Positions 1-12,205 of a DNA stretch of 64,000 nucleotides are shown piece by piece. The position numbers and the translations under genes were made by a program. Source of the stretch: Polytrichum commune (lineage: Eukaryota > Streptophyta > Polytrichopsida > Polytrichales > Polytrichaceae). How positions within the stretch are numbered: the stretch's first letter is position 1; every line of letters starts with the position of its first letter. The notes below the pieces were generated by a model. It was not told the origin of the DNA. It searched no databases and worked only from the letters and a program-made list of their open reading frames with translations. The stretch lies in the NCBI GenBank assembly GCA_950295325.1, contig OX485807.1, positions 9,451,001 to 9,515,000 of the forward strand, in the 5' to 3' direction.

Positions 1-769
1 ATCTTGCCCGTTGAAAGAAAAGCAAAAATGAAAGATGCTTGTCACATGGATAAGCCAAAAAAATAATGAATAAATAAATAAAACAATCCATCAAAAGAAA
101 GAATCCAAAATGTCCAACTTGAAGGAAGCTCGCAAGTGGCTCTTGATAGCATTTAGTTTTGAAAATCCCCTTTAGCAATTTCCAATGCTCGAGGGAATGA
201 CAAGTACTTTTTTGCCAAAGTTTCATGAGATGTAGTCAATTGGTATATGACTTGTTAATGCCCCCACAAAATTGCCATGCCTCATACAATGATTTGCTTT
301 CACATTCATGTCTCAAAGTTTCTAGAAACTCAAGCAACTTGTGATGAAAAACTCTCTATGTTGTTTCATTAAGGGCCAAATTCATTTTGTCAAGTTAAGA
401 AGTGCTAAATTGAGTTTGACCCCCAATGAAATAATACAAAATGTTATTTTGTTCAAACCTCTCTGCACGGACTCCAAGCATGCACCCAAATTTGGTACGC
501 AAATCAACCAATTGCTAACCCAAACTCCAGTTGACTTTAAGGACAATTCTAATGCCTAGGAATTGTGGCACTCTATCATCATCAATGCCTTAAAAAATGT
601 GGCAAGCCATTGCTATTGCAACTACAAAACTTGGTTCATATGACCCCAACAAAAATGAATTATAAGGTTGATCGGGTGCCAAAATTGCAGAGAGATAGCT
701 TAGATTTCAAAACTAGAGAGTTTCATTGAGCTTGTAGTAACATTATGATACTCCAATGACCTCTCTTAG
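1..769. other. Intergenic, nothing recognised
   Basis: AT-rich; the only long frame (341-559) has no domain or homologous copy in the window. Confidence 0.5.
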
Positions 770-1018
770 GGTTGGGGTTCATGGCATCTACATAAACTCA
801 TTCATCGTGAATGAAGGGCTTCTAGTAAAACAAAACCCCTACAAGGTTGAGGGCCGATTCATTTCAATTGAAGTTCGCTAGATTAATTCGGGGTCTCAAA
901 TGCCATTTCCAAAGTCAAATTATCTTAAACTAGTTATTTTTGGACTATAAAATAGTTTGTTGCATTTTCACCTTGCTAATGGATGAGTTTATGTAGACAC
1001 CATGAATCCCTAGCCCCT
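770..1018. mobile_element. ~250-bp foldback, ATGGCATCTACATAAACTCA family, copy 1
   Basis: The left end GGTTCATGGCATCTACATAA matches the right end reversed (GATTCATGGTGTCTACATAA, continuing AACTCATCCATT). Related copies: 19041-19289, and halves at 25148-25221 and 42040-42107. Confidence 0.65.
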
Positions 1019-3159
1019 ATCTTAGGACATATACTACATATATTGTATCCGTAGCTCATTCCATTTGTTTTGGTGCAAACATATCATACTTTAGAACTAG
1101 GCACTACATTAAGTACTCATGTTAGTGTGGGTGGAAAAAAATTAACATAGGCCACATGAGTTGTCTAGTCGGAGTGGAAATAACAAGGGTCCAAGGCCCT
1201 AGGTAGCATAAACTTAGAAAAAATATTTAACATGGTCCACACTAATTTTAAACTTGGCATGGATGGAAATGAATGTGACATTAGAGAATCATTGTGGCCC
1301 ACACTAAGAGGACTACTTCATGTAGCACCCAAAAGCACAACAACAATTCGAATCATGTTGCAGTAGCTTAACTACTTCAATCAATAGGTAAGAGTGATAA
1401 TCTCCCACAACCAAATCCTATGCCAAACAACTTAACAAAAGAAAACAAGATGACAACTTTCAGTTACATTCATGTCGCGGATGTCGTGCACTAAACCTCT
1501 GATTTAGTGTGGTGTTAGAATTGATGTACCAAGTTACAAATTAAAGTGGTTTTCGTGATTTGTCATGTAGCATCCAGTGACATGCGACTCCCTCTCTAGT
1601 TGCAGCCCAATGATTGCAAGACAGTCAATGTGGTCGATGATGATGAACAACATAGGTCACAACGAATCAAAAATTTAGTCTAGTTCACGCACCTACTATG
1701 CATTTTGGGAGGGGCGATCGACAAGGGAACATAAGCATTGACGCAATTCACTTGCAACCACATGAGCTCAATAACAACATGTTCAACATACAATTCACAG
1801 ACTATTTCATGTGTATGGGTACAACGGGTCAAAATACGACATACTCAAACTATTAAAAAGCAACAAAAAAATATTTACTTAGTAGAATGAAATCGCTAAG
1901 TTATAACATCCCATAAACATTAAACTGCTAACCTACATTAATTATCATATTCATTGTAGTTCTACTCAACTTATATGGTTACATGAATTAAGTAGATTCT
2001 ATATTCACGCCCATAGATTTGAATACCATCGAATCAAAGAGAATGCAACTCTTGGTATGATGCTTGGATATTACTAAAACCCTTTTTTCTTCCTTTCGCT
2101 TCCTCATTGGCATGTCGACTAAGTCAAGCATGGACCCATCTCACACAAATGAATTTGCTTGACTTTGCGGTTTTGGGGCTCACCCTTTTCCGCCTCCGTA
2201 TTCTTTAGTCTCTCTCTCCACCTACTTTATTTTCTTCCTCATGTTTTTGAGGGTTTCACACACACCCTTTCTTCCTTTCGTTTCCCCAATTCCGGGGGGG
2301 GGGGGGTCCACTCCTCAATGTACAAATTCAGAAGCCATGTGAGTGTGTAATTTGTGCCCCCAAAATGTACATTTACAATTGACGTTCTTAACAAGTAAAA
2401 GTAAAAGTAAAAGTAAAGTTATATACATGGTAACTTTGTGCAAAATTGCAAATTCTATGTAGTAGAAGATGTATCCGTGATGCATAATAAACAATTAGTA
2501 AATAAATAAATAATCCATGATATCTCAAAGTGAAAAAACAAGGTATTTCAACTCAAACTTTCATCCAAGCTTTGAGGGCCACTATCATTTTATTTGGTTG
2601 ACTTTTTTGGTCAAAGGGATTGCAATCATAAAATAAATATCTAGAATAATGGACCCCAAAAATTGAGATGTACCAAACATACATTAAGAGATATAATTAT
2701 CATTAGTATATATGCACTCACGCGGCTCCAACCCTTTGTATACGTACATTGAGTGCACGCCTTGTGCCCAAACACAATTTCGAGCAATTCGCCATGTACA
2801 ATATTATAGGTTGATAGCATGTTGGGCAAAAATAATTAAAAAAAAAATCAAGCCGAATTCTTTGGGAAATTAATGGGTCATATGGCCTAAATAGAAGGAG
2901 AATAATCTTCAAAATGTCTAAATCTTAAGAAATTCGGTGTCATCTAAAATGAGGCCAAAGTCAACAACTCAAATGCACTGACAACACTACCTATCACGCA
3001 CACTCACTCTAACATTCACACGGAATGAATTGAAATTGGCATTCATGCATTACAAACTGAACATCTCAAAACTAAAAGAGCCCTAAAAGCTTGAGAGAAA
3101 CGAAACCCACTAATAAAAGTCTAAAGAAAACCTAGGTAAGATATGCCATGTGCCTAAAC
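1019..3159. other. Intergenic, nothing recognised
   Basis: AT-rich with a poly-G run near 2297 and a (GTAAAA)n patch at 2394-2416. No gene-like frame. Confidence 0.5.
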
Positions 3160-3187
3160 ATATGTATGTATGTATGTATGTATGTAT
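3160..3187. repeat. (TATG)n microsatellite
   Basis: About six to seven TATG units. Open frames 3132-3504 on both strands start in or near it and show no domain. Confidence 0.9.
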
Positions 3188-3715
3188 TTCCCCGTGTTTT
3201 CAAAACTGTTATTACAGACAGCCAAAACCCTTCAACTATTGGACAACTTTTGCTCAACCGGCTACCAACATATGGTAAACACACGCGACAACATGAACAA
3301 CAAAAACCTAGGAAACGGAAGCCGACCCGGTCCCAAATGCCTTCCAACTTGGTCTTGATGGAGAGAGAGATAGATTGTCGACCCATCGTCATATTGCTTA
3401 ACTTACTCCGCAAGCTTCGAAACATGCCACAATTAATATGCCCTCCCCTCACCTCCTTCACACTTTGGGCGGGGTGCATGCGGTGTCGAGGGCAAGGAGC
3501 CTAAGCTAGCTAGCTAGTGGTCCCTATGATTGGAAACCTTGGGCCCGGAAAGGCAATCGATCGAGTTGTTGATAATGTGGGGCGACTTGTCAAAGTCGGG
3601 TGCATGCAACTTATTATGATGCCCCCCGAGGTACAAGCTCTCGGGCTCCGTGAGCGAATTCACATCCTTTGGGGGTATACGAATATTGTGTGTGTGTTTG
3701 TGTTTGTGTGCATAT

Positions 3716-4043
3716 CACTACATTGAACATGATATTTAGTGTGTTGATTATATCTAGTGTTGTTGTTACTACCCTACCCTGCTCAACATCAATTTTCAAT
3801 TCCTTGATATTTAGTGTTAGAAGATATGTTAAAAGATATGCCAGAATTCTTCTTTTATCATCGTTCATTTTTTTTTCATATCTTTAGTAACACTAAATTC
3901 AAACATGTAACTTCCAGATACTACCATAGTTGATATTTAGTGTTTGAGTTTACATTTAATGTTACTTACTTTCACAGGGTTATTTGACATTTAGTGTATG
4001 CATTCGTATATAGTGTATCAAACACTAAATATCATATGTAGTG
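3716..4043 (+). mobile_element. CACTAAAT-end TIR element, copy 1
   Basis: About 330 bp with terminal inverted repeats CACTACATTGAACATGATAT and, reversed, CACTACATATGATATTTAGT. The interior carries many TTTAGTGT motifs and matches 13291-13590 in direct orientation (for example GAAGATATG, AAACATGTAACTTCCA, GTTACTTACTT). The open frames 3614-3887 on both strands are repeat-derived. Confidence 0.75.
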
Positions 4044-5084
4044 TAAGGTAGATTGTGGGTGGGTGTGGAGCTTGTGTTGCATTGAGGTTGCATTAGCAAA
4101 TGTCTACATTGAAGCATCAACAAAACCCCATATCGAATGAAAGTCGGGATTCTCCCCGATTTAATTATGGTTCTTGAAAATGCGTGTTTGTTGAGGTTTC
4201 ATCTAAATACAATGATCATGTTGTTGAGTTATTGGCAAATCAACCCGTTTTTAAAAGTCGAAATGATGATAGTATGCAATTGTCGATAGTATTATGTGGC
4301 ATACTGCAGTGAGATGGATGGACATGGTGGTGGCACCCCACCCACAATATAAAAATAACAAGGATGAGTCTACTGCAGACAATCAAAATATATAGTTGTG
4401 TGCGTTAATCATACATCTAAGGCATTAGCCATGCTTAAATTAAGATATCAAGGGGGCCACAAAAACAAAAGACGGCCTCAATAAGGGGTATTAATTAAGT
4501 CCTCCATTTAGAGTCAACCACAATAATGATCCCGCGATAAATAACCCATCTTTGAGGTCACTTTGAGCTCCTCAAGTGAGCTCAAAAGTGGTTCCCTAGT
4601 TAATAAGACTCGTCCAGGATGACATCAGTTCGACAATACTTGCGACATGCTCGCTAGCCTACGACACATGTGCTCGACACTGTGCACTATCAGTACATTG
4701 TGCGTTTGGTATCAGAAAAGACATGTTTTCCTACTAGTGTAGTGCGAGAACCTTCTCCGAGGTTCCTCGAGCTCCTAAAATGAGTTCAAAAGTGATTCAT
4801 CACCGCAGGAATTCAAGTTCAATCCATCTTCAAAAAATCGTGTGCATTCGTAACATTTTTGACATTCTTATTATGTTATGTAAGTAATAGTGTAAATCTT
4901 CCTTCATCATTACCTCTCTATATATATAATTTGTGTGTGTGTGTGTGTGAAAATGTGAAAATGTGTTATATCTTTTTACTATTGAAAACACTTTTACCAA
5001 GTAAAGTTGTCAATGTTTTATAATCTCCAAACTATCAATTTGACATTTGTTGATGAAGTATGAGATGTACAGTAAAGAGAAATA
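4044..5084. other. Intergenic
   Basis: Contains paired GAGCTCCTCAAGTGAGCTCA / GAGCTCCTAAAATGAGTTCA motifs (4566 and 4768), possibly a small decayed TIR repeat. No gene. Confidence 0.4.
4932..4950. repeat. (TG)n microsatellite
   Basis: About nine TG units following a short TA tract. Confidence 0.85.
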
Positions 5085-5137
5085 GCATTGTGTGATTCCA
5101 AATAGTAAGTCACACTAAATATCATATTTAGTGTAGT
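5085..5137. repeat. End of a CACTAAAT-group element with near-perfect palindrome
   Basis: GTGATTCCAAATAGTAAGT, as at the right end of the 7386 element, followed by CACTAAATATCATATTTAGTG, almost a perfect palindrome. The left boundary of the parent element is not clear. Confidence 0.5.
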
Positions 5138-5458
5138 GTGGTGCAAACTCAAGGATGGATCAAGCGCTCAATAGTTTGAGCTTTGGATTATAGCTTGTCG
5201 ACTCCAACGCAAAGATTCATGGAGGTGTTTATTGTGGAAATAGCATGCCATGCGACTTACACTTGAATCTATAACAATAAAGACAAGTCCTATTGTGTGG
5301 AAAGAGAGAAGATGTTGCAACAACGGGAAATTTTGACCTCCCATCCTTTTGTGCGACCACTCATGGTAGGAGGTTGAAACTTTTTCTTTCTTTTTTTTGC
5401 AGCAAGTGCACATCACTCATATATGTGACATTTGTTGTCGTCCTTTGGACAAGATGCC

Positions 5459-5983
5459 TATTAACCCTTAACTTCCTAAGAGGCCATGTTTGGGCTTATG
5501 AATGACTCTTGAAGGCGAATTCATCCAAAAGGAATGTGCTAGGAAGGTCACAATAAGTATTATCTTGTTCCCCATGAGATTTTCTTCTCAATGGCGATGA
5601 CCCCATTTTAGTATGAAAAGGTGGTTGTTTATAAGAATTGTTTCAAGTCGAGAATGAACTAACTTCTACCCCTTGTTAATACATCGCTACATATATTAGT
5701 AACTTTTAATTATTTTCAGTAACAATTTTCTATGGATTATTTTTCTTATCTTAAATTTTATATCTATTATTAATATAATCTCCAAAGTTTGGACTATAAT
5801 TTTATTGCACATATCTATCATATTTATTCAATTTTAATTATTCTAAATCAATCTTCAAAAATCATGAATATTACTAAAAATTGTTACCGTATTGATATGG
5901 TTTTTAAAACATTTCTTTTAGGTACAATAATGATTGAGGTCCAAAAAGCCATCATATGCTCTAGGAAGTTAAGGGTTAAGTAA
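5459..5983. mobile_element. ~520-bp TIR element with TTAACCCTTAACTTCC ends
   Basis: TTAACCCTTAACTTCCTAAG at 5460-5479 is inverted at about 5960-5982 (AGGAAGTTAAGGGTTAAG). Only ~20 bp of TIR is seen and no clear duplication. Confidence 0.5.
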
Positions 5984-6064
5984 CCCATTCCTAGAGGTGC
6001 ACCTAATACAATAATCTCATCAATTGATTTTTCGAGAGAGATTTGTACGACAAAAGATTGCAAA

Positions 6065-6549
6065 CCTTGGACAACTACCAAAATAACTAGAGTTACCTAG
6101 AGTTTTTTTCAATACATTTTAGGGAACAACTATAGTTAACTAGAGTTAATTAAGACCAACTTCAAGAACAAATACAGTTAACTAGAAAAATTCCAAGTAT
6201 TGTTATATATTGGAAGAAGTTCACCTCTTGATTTGCTTCAGTTGAGGGTCTTTAATGTGCTCGGGCCACTTAGGATCGTCAAGAAATGCCTTTATATGAT
6301 CACTCACAATGTTGGGCTCCAGAATAACCTCCATGTACAACACCAACACAAATAACACACTAGTGACACTACAACACTACAACATAATTCCGTGAACAAG
6401 TTGCGCTCAACTTTAGTTAATTACATATTTAATTAACTAGATATAACTATAATCAACTAGATTTTTTAGCAGGTAAAATTGCGAACAACTATAGTTACGA
6501 AAAGCAACGAGTTAACTAATAGTTGAATTAGTTGGTTAGTTGTCCAAGG
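6065..6549. mobile_element. ~485-bp TIR element with CTTGGACAACTA ends
   Basis: CCTTGGACAACTACC on the left, TTAGTTGTCCAAGG on the right, with further inverted match outside (AAAGATTG / CTTTTAGA region). Several ACTATAGTTA/ACTAGAGTTA subterminal motifs. Boundaries approximate. Confidence 0.55.
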
Positions 6550-7385
6550 TCTAAAAGATTGTCATGTATGGTTCTCCAAAACATCACTCACGACTCAAAG
6601 TAGGGCCACATGTGATAATACACACTCATGCTTCTAAATTATAGTAATACTCATTAATTACACATCCAAATGCTCCGACAATTACATGGAGAAATATGGA
6701 CATACATTACAACTTCCTTGAAGTCTCTAGAAACAACCTTCATAAATTGGTTGGGAGTTTTGGCCCACTGTTGACATTTTATAATGTTAGGAATGTTCAA
6801 GGGGTGTTGGAAATTAAACCCCAAACATGGTGAAATGAAGAGGGGGTGGTTCACTTTGGGTTGAAGACAACTATAAGAAAATGAATTTCATGGCACACTA
6901 TTGAAGGCCCATCTAAAATTATGTTCATAGTTAGATAAGGAGTTCATTTTTATATAGCCATCTTATGAAGCACCATGGTGCACACTCAAAGATCAACTCT
7001 TAACCAACATGCATTCGTCAAGTCGAGTCGGGAGCTTTCTTCACCATCCTTAAATGGATAGGAACTTGTATGTTTTAGCTTCAAGACCCAACAACATGAT
7101 GTTCCTTAAGTTTTGAATTGTGCATAGATATATAGATATATATAATGTTAAAATGGTCTTGGAGTACTTTAGAAGTGAATGTTCACAACACCTATTGAGG
7201 GGGGGGGGGAGGAGGGTGAAATTATTGATCAATATTGTGGAGCCTGGAGATTGTTATTTTTCATATAATATTAATCTCTCAATTGGGATCAAAGACCATG
7301 ATTTAGTATAATAAGATGAATCAAGAAATCGACTAGGGAGTAGTTATTTAACTATAACTACTTGGTAGGTATTTGGAAACCAAAC

Positions 7386-7607
7386 CACTATGACATTTAT
7401 GGTATTTAGTATCACTTTCTATTTGGAGTTATGCAATGGTATAACTATTTATTGTGAATGTAATACTTTACCAAGCAAAGTCATTTATGTTCTCTAGTGT
7501 CTAAACAACCTATTCAACTTTCGCTAGAAAACATTGAACTCTTGAATAAGAAGTTATTGCATCGCATGATTCCAATTAGTAAGTGATAGTATTGCCATAA
7601 ATGGTGT
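7386..7607. mobile_element. CACTAAAT-group TIR element
   Basis: About 220 bp. The ends CACTATGACATTTATGGTAT and the reverse of GCCATAAATGGTGTAC, and the inner pair TATTTGGAGTTATGCAATGG / GCATCGCATGATTCCAATTAG, are imperfect inverted repeats. It abuts the Harbinger-like element at 7614. Confidence 0.55.
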
Positions 7608-7613
7608 ACTTTA

Positions 7614-8611
7614 GGGGTTGCTTACATCATGGACCATGAACTTGTCCCATGTCTGATGACCCTTTTCCATGGTCACACTTCATGGTCATATTTATGTAAA
7701 ATACAAATTCTAAAACCTTTGGGCTCCTTACTAGATGTAAACGGAACATGGACCAAAAGGAGTAAGGATGCACCAAATAATGGACGTGTTGGGTTTTTTT
7801 TTTAATGTATGCCCAAAAAGGGTACTTAGGGGAAGGAAAAAAGAGTAATAATTATGTTTCATCTTCTACTTCTTCTTCTTCTTCTTCTTCCCCCCTTCCC
7901 TTCCTTTCCTTTCCTCTTAACTACAATAATGTTTGGCTTGAAAAAATTAAATGACAAAAAAATATTAAATTGGCATTTCTCTATCATGGTCCTTAACCTT
8001 CACTATAAAATGAGAAAACCTCTTTTGCCTCTCTCTCTCTCACCACAAAAACCATTGGACCGTGACAATGGATACTGTAAGTTCCAAAATAGGCTTTTGG
8101 AGGACCCCAAGCTCCATGGTCACTCTGACATTTTTTTTCCTTCATGTAAATCAAAGTGGTCCCATGACGAGTTTTGTAATGTACCTCGTTAAACTGTTCA
8201 TAAACAATAAACAAACATTTATTGACAAGAGGCTTACTTCTCAACCTGGAGACACACCCAAAAAAAAAAAAAAAAAAAAAAAAAGCCTTCCCCCAAGCCC
8301 AATCTATACATAATATCCATAAGATACTTGTAGAAGTCTCAAGCCTTTCCATACATAGACTGAAGTCTCCTTATCTATATGTGTATATCACTTTCACTTT
8401 GCTTTACATAGATAAAAGTCATCCAACTGCTCGTCCCTCGACTTTCCATCCATCCACGCTTCTTAGTCTTGAACATTCAAACCTGCAATTTATTTCCATC
8501 CTCAACAACAACACATTTCCAAATTAGTCCATTACAAGTTCAAAGACCAATCACATCTTTCAAGTGAGCAAGGGACAACCTTATGGTCCATGATGTACAC
8601 TAAACAACGCC
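7614..8611. mobile_element. PIF/Harbinger-like element, GGGGYGGTTTACAC family, copy 2 (~1 kb)
   Basis: A diverged relative of 32745-33257. The left end is GGGGTTGCTTACATCATGG and the right end reversed is GGCGTTGTTTAGTGTACATC. Flanks TTA (7611-7613) and TCA (8612-8614) fit a degraded TWA duplication. The interior 8040-8165 matches 33060-33165 (CCRTTGGACC, GGACC, TGGTCA). It is larger because of extra sequence, including a ~23-bp poly-A at 8262-8284, perhaps a secondary insertion. The long frames here (7854-8527, both strands) are low-complexity and not convincing. Confidence 0.65.
8262..8284. repeat. Poly-A tract
   Basis: About 23 A residues within the larger Harbinger-like element; could mark the tail of a small retro-inserted sequence. 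Confidence 0.85.
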
Positions 8612-9296
8612 TCAATTTCTAAGTCCAACTTATCAACTTATGAGCTCCTTCTTCGAACATTCGCTAAGTTAATCAACCTCCCCATGTGTCTTCGAGTGCT
8701 TGAACAACATCCACATGTCGCATTTTGAACATGAGCCGGCCATGATAGTAACGACGTATAGTATAGGGCATCATCGCAATTTCCTCGTCTCCTATTTTAA
8801 TGAACAAACTCTTGCCGAGTCATTACTGACTAATTCTTCGTTCGGAGTCAAAGCAGCTTTGGGAGTAATAATAATAATAAAACAATTATAGAACGCATGT
8901 ATATATATAACTGTCAATAAGAAGTTGAGTTGCGATCATCCATCCATTCTGGTGGCTCTAAACTATTCCACGTGGCATGTTCTCTTGAGTTAAGTGGGGA
9001 TCCATGCTTTCTTTCTTTCTTTCTTTCTTTCTTCGTCTCTTTCTTTTTTGTGTGTGAAGCAGGCAGGAAAGTGAAAGTGGGTTTGTAGTGTAGCTATGGC
9101 TGTGACATCTGGTGGAGGTGGAGCTGACCCCAGCAATCGTAGGAGAAACTTAAGGGAGGTGCACATTTACCAAATTTGGATGCTCAAATTTGGATGCTCA
9201 AATTTGCATCCGGCTCGAGGGTGAGTTTCCATGTAGGCCACTCGCCCACTAGATTCTAGATGGTAGTGGGTTGGAGGTGCTCGCATCTATGTATGG
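8612..9296. other. Intergenic with CTTT microsatellite
   Basis: CAAATTTGGATGCT is tandemly repeated near 9170-9205. No gene recognised. Confidence 0.45.
9009..9034. repeat. (CTTT)n microsatellite
   Basis: Six CTTT units. Confidence 0.9.
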
Positions 9297-9518
9297 GAAG
9301 AACCGGCAGCAGTTAGTAGTTGTAGATGAACCGGTTGAGTTCGAGAAATAAGCGGTTGAAGTTGGAGGTTTCAGGATATTTACCGATCGTTTTAGAGGAA
9401 TTTATAGAATGTATTTGAGACGAAGAAAGCGAAACCGGGTGATGCCAACATGTGACTAGTTGGATTTAGAATCACTAGGATCTTGACCGACTATGGATGT
9501 CCAAAAACCGCCCAGGCA
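9297..9518 (+). repeat. CCGGTT dispersed repeat, copy a
   Basis: Family landmarks in order: GAACCGGCAG, TAGATGAACCGGTTGAG, TTGAGAAATAA, GAAGTT, TTTTAGAGGAATTTATAGA, ACATGTGACTAGTTGGA, CTAGGATCTTGACCGA. Ends near CCAAAAACCGCC. Confidence 0.65.
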
Positions 9519-9754
9519 CTGGCTCGCATGTAGATAAGCATAGGTTGTCAACCGATCTCATTCTCGTGGCCTATTAGAATGTGGAGGATCGTGGACATGG
9601 GCCGCTAGATTCCCATGCGTCCACTGTAACACTTTTTAGGGTTTAGGTGACAATCATTGAAGGATTGGAAACCGGTTTGAGGAGGGGAGGAGGTAGTAGG
9701 TGGGCCTGGATTTGAGAAGATGGAAATAGTAGCTAGTTGGCACATAGCGGAGCA

Positions 9755-10100
9755 GATTGAAGTGCTTGAGATGATAGTTCTACATTTTAGTATGCAAAGA
9801 GAATACTAAGGTCAAGTGCCCTATGTTAAGACTTGTGATGAACTTGTTGACCATTGGGTGCAAGCATGATAGCGTGGACCAAAAAAGTGCTCCGGTATAC
9901 TAAAACCATGTTTTTTTGGGGTCAAAGGTCTAAAAGTAGTAGCAAAGCATTGTTTAAGCACACAAACACCAAGTATCTTGAGGTTAGACTATTGATCAAG
10001 TTGTTGGTCATTAATGTAACCAGGCACACGCCTCATAACATGGCAAGTGCCATTATTACGCATGTGGCAATAAATTTCACTGAGTATCATACACAATGTA
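9755..10100. repeat. Diverged relative of the 23.5-kb TIR element
   Basis: Shares GAGATGATAGTT, TTTTAGTATGCAA, CACGCCTCA, AAGTG.CA.TATTACGCATGTG with 23715-24060. The termini are decayed. Confidence 0.5.
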
Positions 10101-10735
10101 CACCATTCACACATGTAATATCGTGAGCTCAAGGTTAACATAAGTAAGGAAATACCATGGCCCACTGTATTCTACGTGCGGGTTGAAAATTAAAATGGCG
10201 TTTGAATCATCAAATCGCTTAAGTTCAAATACAAAATGATAAAATGTTTCAACTGTGTTAAAAATTTTGATCTCCTATAAAACATTATACTAAAAATGCT
10301 CAATACATTTCTCACACCAGAGTGACTTGGTGGTGGTGTCCAAAACATGGATCCCGTATTTGTTGTTGTGAACAAATGATGTTGTAAACTAGTCCAATCT
10401 CTCTTCAATCACATGCCTATTTGCTTGTGTATTCTTAGATCCACACCACTCGAATGTAGTGTCCAAATTGTTGGGCGCATCCACCTTGCTAGGTGTAGTA
10501 AAATAAGTAGGTGTATGATACTTGCCTCTCAACGTATTTTTGAATGGCCGTGTCTTCACTGTCCACAAATGATGATGACGACGACGATGATGATGCACTT
10601 GCAAGTACTTTGTGATCCTTTGAACTTTCCCTCCCTCTCGCCACTTTCTGTGTGGCTTCAAAATCTTCGACCACCGCCTAATGAACTTAACCTGCCATGT
10701 CTTTCTTCCATTTGACTCAAATAAAATAAACCATC

Positions 10736-10739
<4 letters not shown>

Positions 10740-10783
<44 letters not shown>
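10740..10783. repeat. (GA)n microsatellite
   Basis: Uninterrupted, about 22 GA units; followed by (AATC)n. Confidence 0.95.
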
Positions 10784-10786
<3 letters not shown>

Positions 10787-10819
10787 ATCAATCAATCAAT
10801 GAACGAACAGACGCACAGA

Positions 10820-11215
10820 CCCGGCTGCTAAGTTAGTTGCTACAGATGAAGCGTTTGGAGTTGTTCATCAAGACGTCAAGGACAAATTACCCCTCATTTT
10901 GGAGGAATCTGTGGAATATACCGTAAATTACTGAAGGAACCCCCAAAAGATCACAACATGTAAACACGTGTTGGACTTGGAACCTTTGATCGGGGAGAAC
11001 CGGCAGTTAGTTACAGATGAACCGGGTGAGTTTGAGAAATAACCGGCTGAAGTTCAAGACTGCAGGGAAATGACCAGTCATTTTAGAGGAATTTGTAGAA
11101 GAAGATACCCCAATTTAATAAAGAAAACCCATAGGATGTCACATGTAAGCGGTTGGACTTGCAAAAACTAGGATCTTAACCGATTATGAATGCCCGACAA
11201 TCTCCCCGATCACTG
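10820..11215 (+). repeat. CCGGTT dispersed repeat, two copies in tandem (b1, b2)
   Basis: A diverged copy (10820-10985; ATCACAACATGTAAAC, GTTGGACTTGGAA) runs straight into a better one (10988-11215; GGGAGAACCGGCAGTTAG, TGAACCGGGTGAGTTTGAG, TAGAGGAATTTGTAGAA, AACCGATTATGAATGCCC). Confidence 0.65.
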
Positions 11216-11439
11216 CTTGGAAACACGACGAGGATCTTGAAGAATGAAACCCAGAATTCTCCTCCCAGGACGTTGAGATGAATACCATTTGCGAATGCGA
11301 AACGAAACAGAGACAGGTGTCCCATCAATTGAAGAAATGAGCCTGCCGTAAGCGCTACCTGTGTTTGTGGTGCGGCAGGAAACAACTCACGTTTTGTGTG
11401 TGGTCAGGCGCCATCGCTTCCACACGATTGTGTCTAAAA

Positions 11440-11652
11440 GGTCTGTGGGTGTTAGTCGGGTTCCCTTTTCATGTTCTTGAACTTCCATGGATTAGGTTCA
11501 CGCGGATTGAGTGTGTTGCATTAAGCACCTCCACGAAGAAGCATGAGCAAAAATCAGATCGAAAATCCGACTTTTACTCTATCTGATTCAGGTATGGTTT
11601 TCGGATCGGAGGTGCGTGTTGGTGGATTCCTTAACTAGTAATAAAATGGATA
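11440..11652 (+). repeat. Duplicated locus, left part (match at 32310-32485)
   Basis: Shares TGGGTGTTA, TTTTCATGTTC, AACTTC, GAAAATC.GACTT and GTGTT.GT with 32310-32485. Interrupted afterwards by T1 copy E. The small open frames here are not recognised as genes. Confidence 0.6.
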
Positions 11653-12014
11653 CGTTCTAAACTCCATCGTATCAACCTCCTTAATGTTACTCCTGCTCTC
11701 ATATCTCGAAACCCTAGGGGACGGATGTTCTCGGTTTAGATCCCACTCTTTATTGTCACGTTTTCCTCCCATATCTCTCGGGTTCTAACATTAAACTAAA
11801 CCACCAAAGACTCCAAACCATACACTCGCGTGCATCCCATCGTCATCATGGTGATTATCGTCATTATTGCAAAGTTGGCTTCTGTGTTATTCCATAATGT
11901 CACATGCTACACTAACCCTCTTTTATCATCACCCATTTATGTTAGCACTACCGAACTCCTTAATATCACGTGCACTTTGGTCGCCCCAAGCGTGATATTC
12001 TAGAGTTTAGAGTG
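11653..12014 (+). mobile_element. TA-flanked MITE (family T1), copy E
   Basis: 362-bp copy of the T1 family. The consensus TIR is CACYCTAAACTCCGTARTAT, and internal landmarks are GAAACCCTAGGG, CATAATGTCACATGCTACAC and ATATCACGTGCACTTTGG. TA dinucleotides flank it (11651-11652 and 12015-12016). The flanking DNA (11440-11652 plus 12015-12205) is repeated without the element at 32310-32675, which gives an empty site with a single TA. TA duplication plus TIRs suggests a Tc1/mariner-type MITE; the family is not recognised by name. Confidence 0.85.
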
Positions 12015-12205
12015 TAGGTCCCTTTAATCGTGTTCACCATTGAGTGTGGAGTGGTTTATTAATATCTTGAGACGTAGTCCAATCTTATTTAAACATGTGT
12101 CTTTTATGGTGTTGGTTCTTTGATCCTCTCACCTAACCACACACCAATCAAATGCAGGTGGTCGATTAGGAAAAGTAACCACATAACACCCGCATTCCTT
12201 TTGTG
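12015..12205 (+). repeat. Duplicated locus, right part (match at 32486-32675)
   Basis: AATCGTGTTC, ATTGAGTGTGGAGT, GAAACGTAGTC-like GAGACGTAGTC, ACATGTGTCTTT, TTTGATCCTC, ACCAATCAAAT, CCACATAACAC match 32495-32675. Confidence 0.7.

Noticed and set aside
3716-4043. CACTA (En/Spm) transposon because the ends read CACTA
   Set aside because: The related copy at 13291 is flanked by TA, not by a 3-bp duplication, and no En/Spm coding sequence is present.
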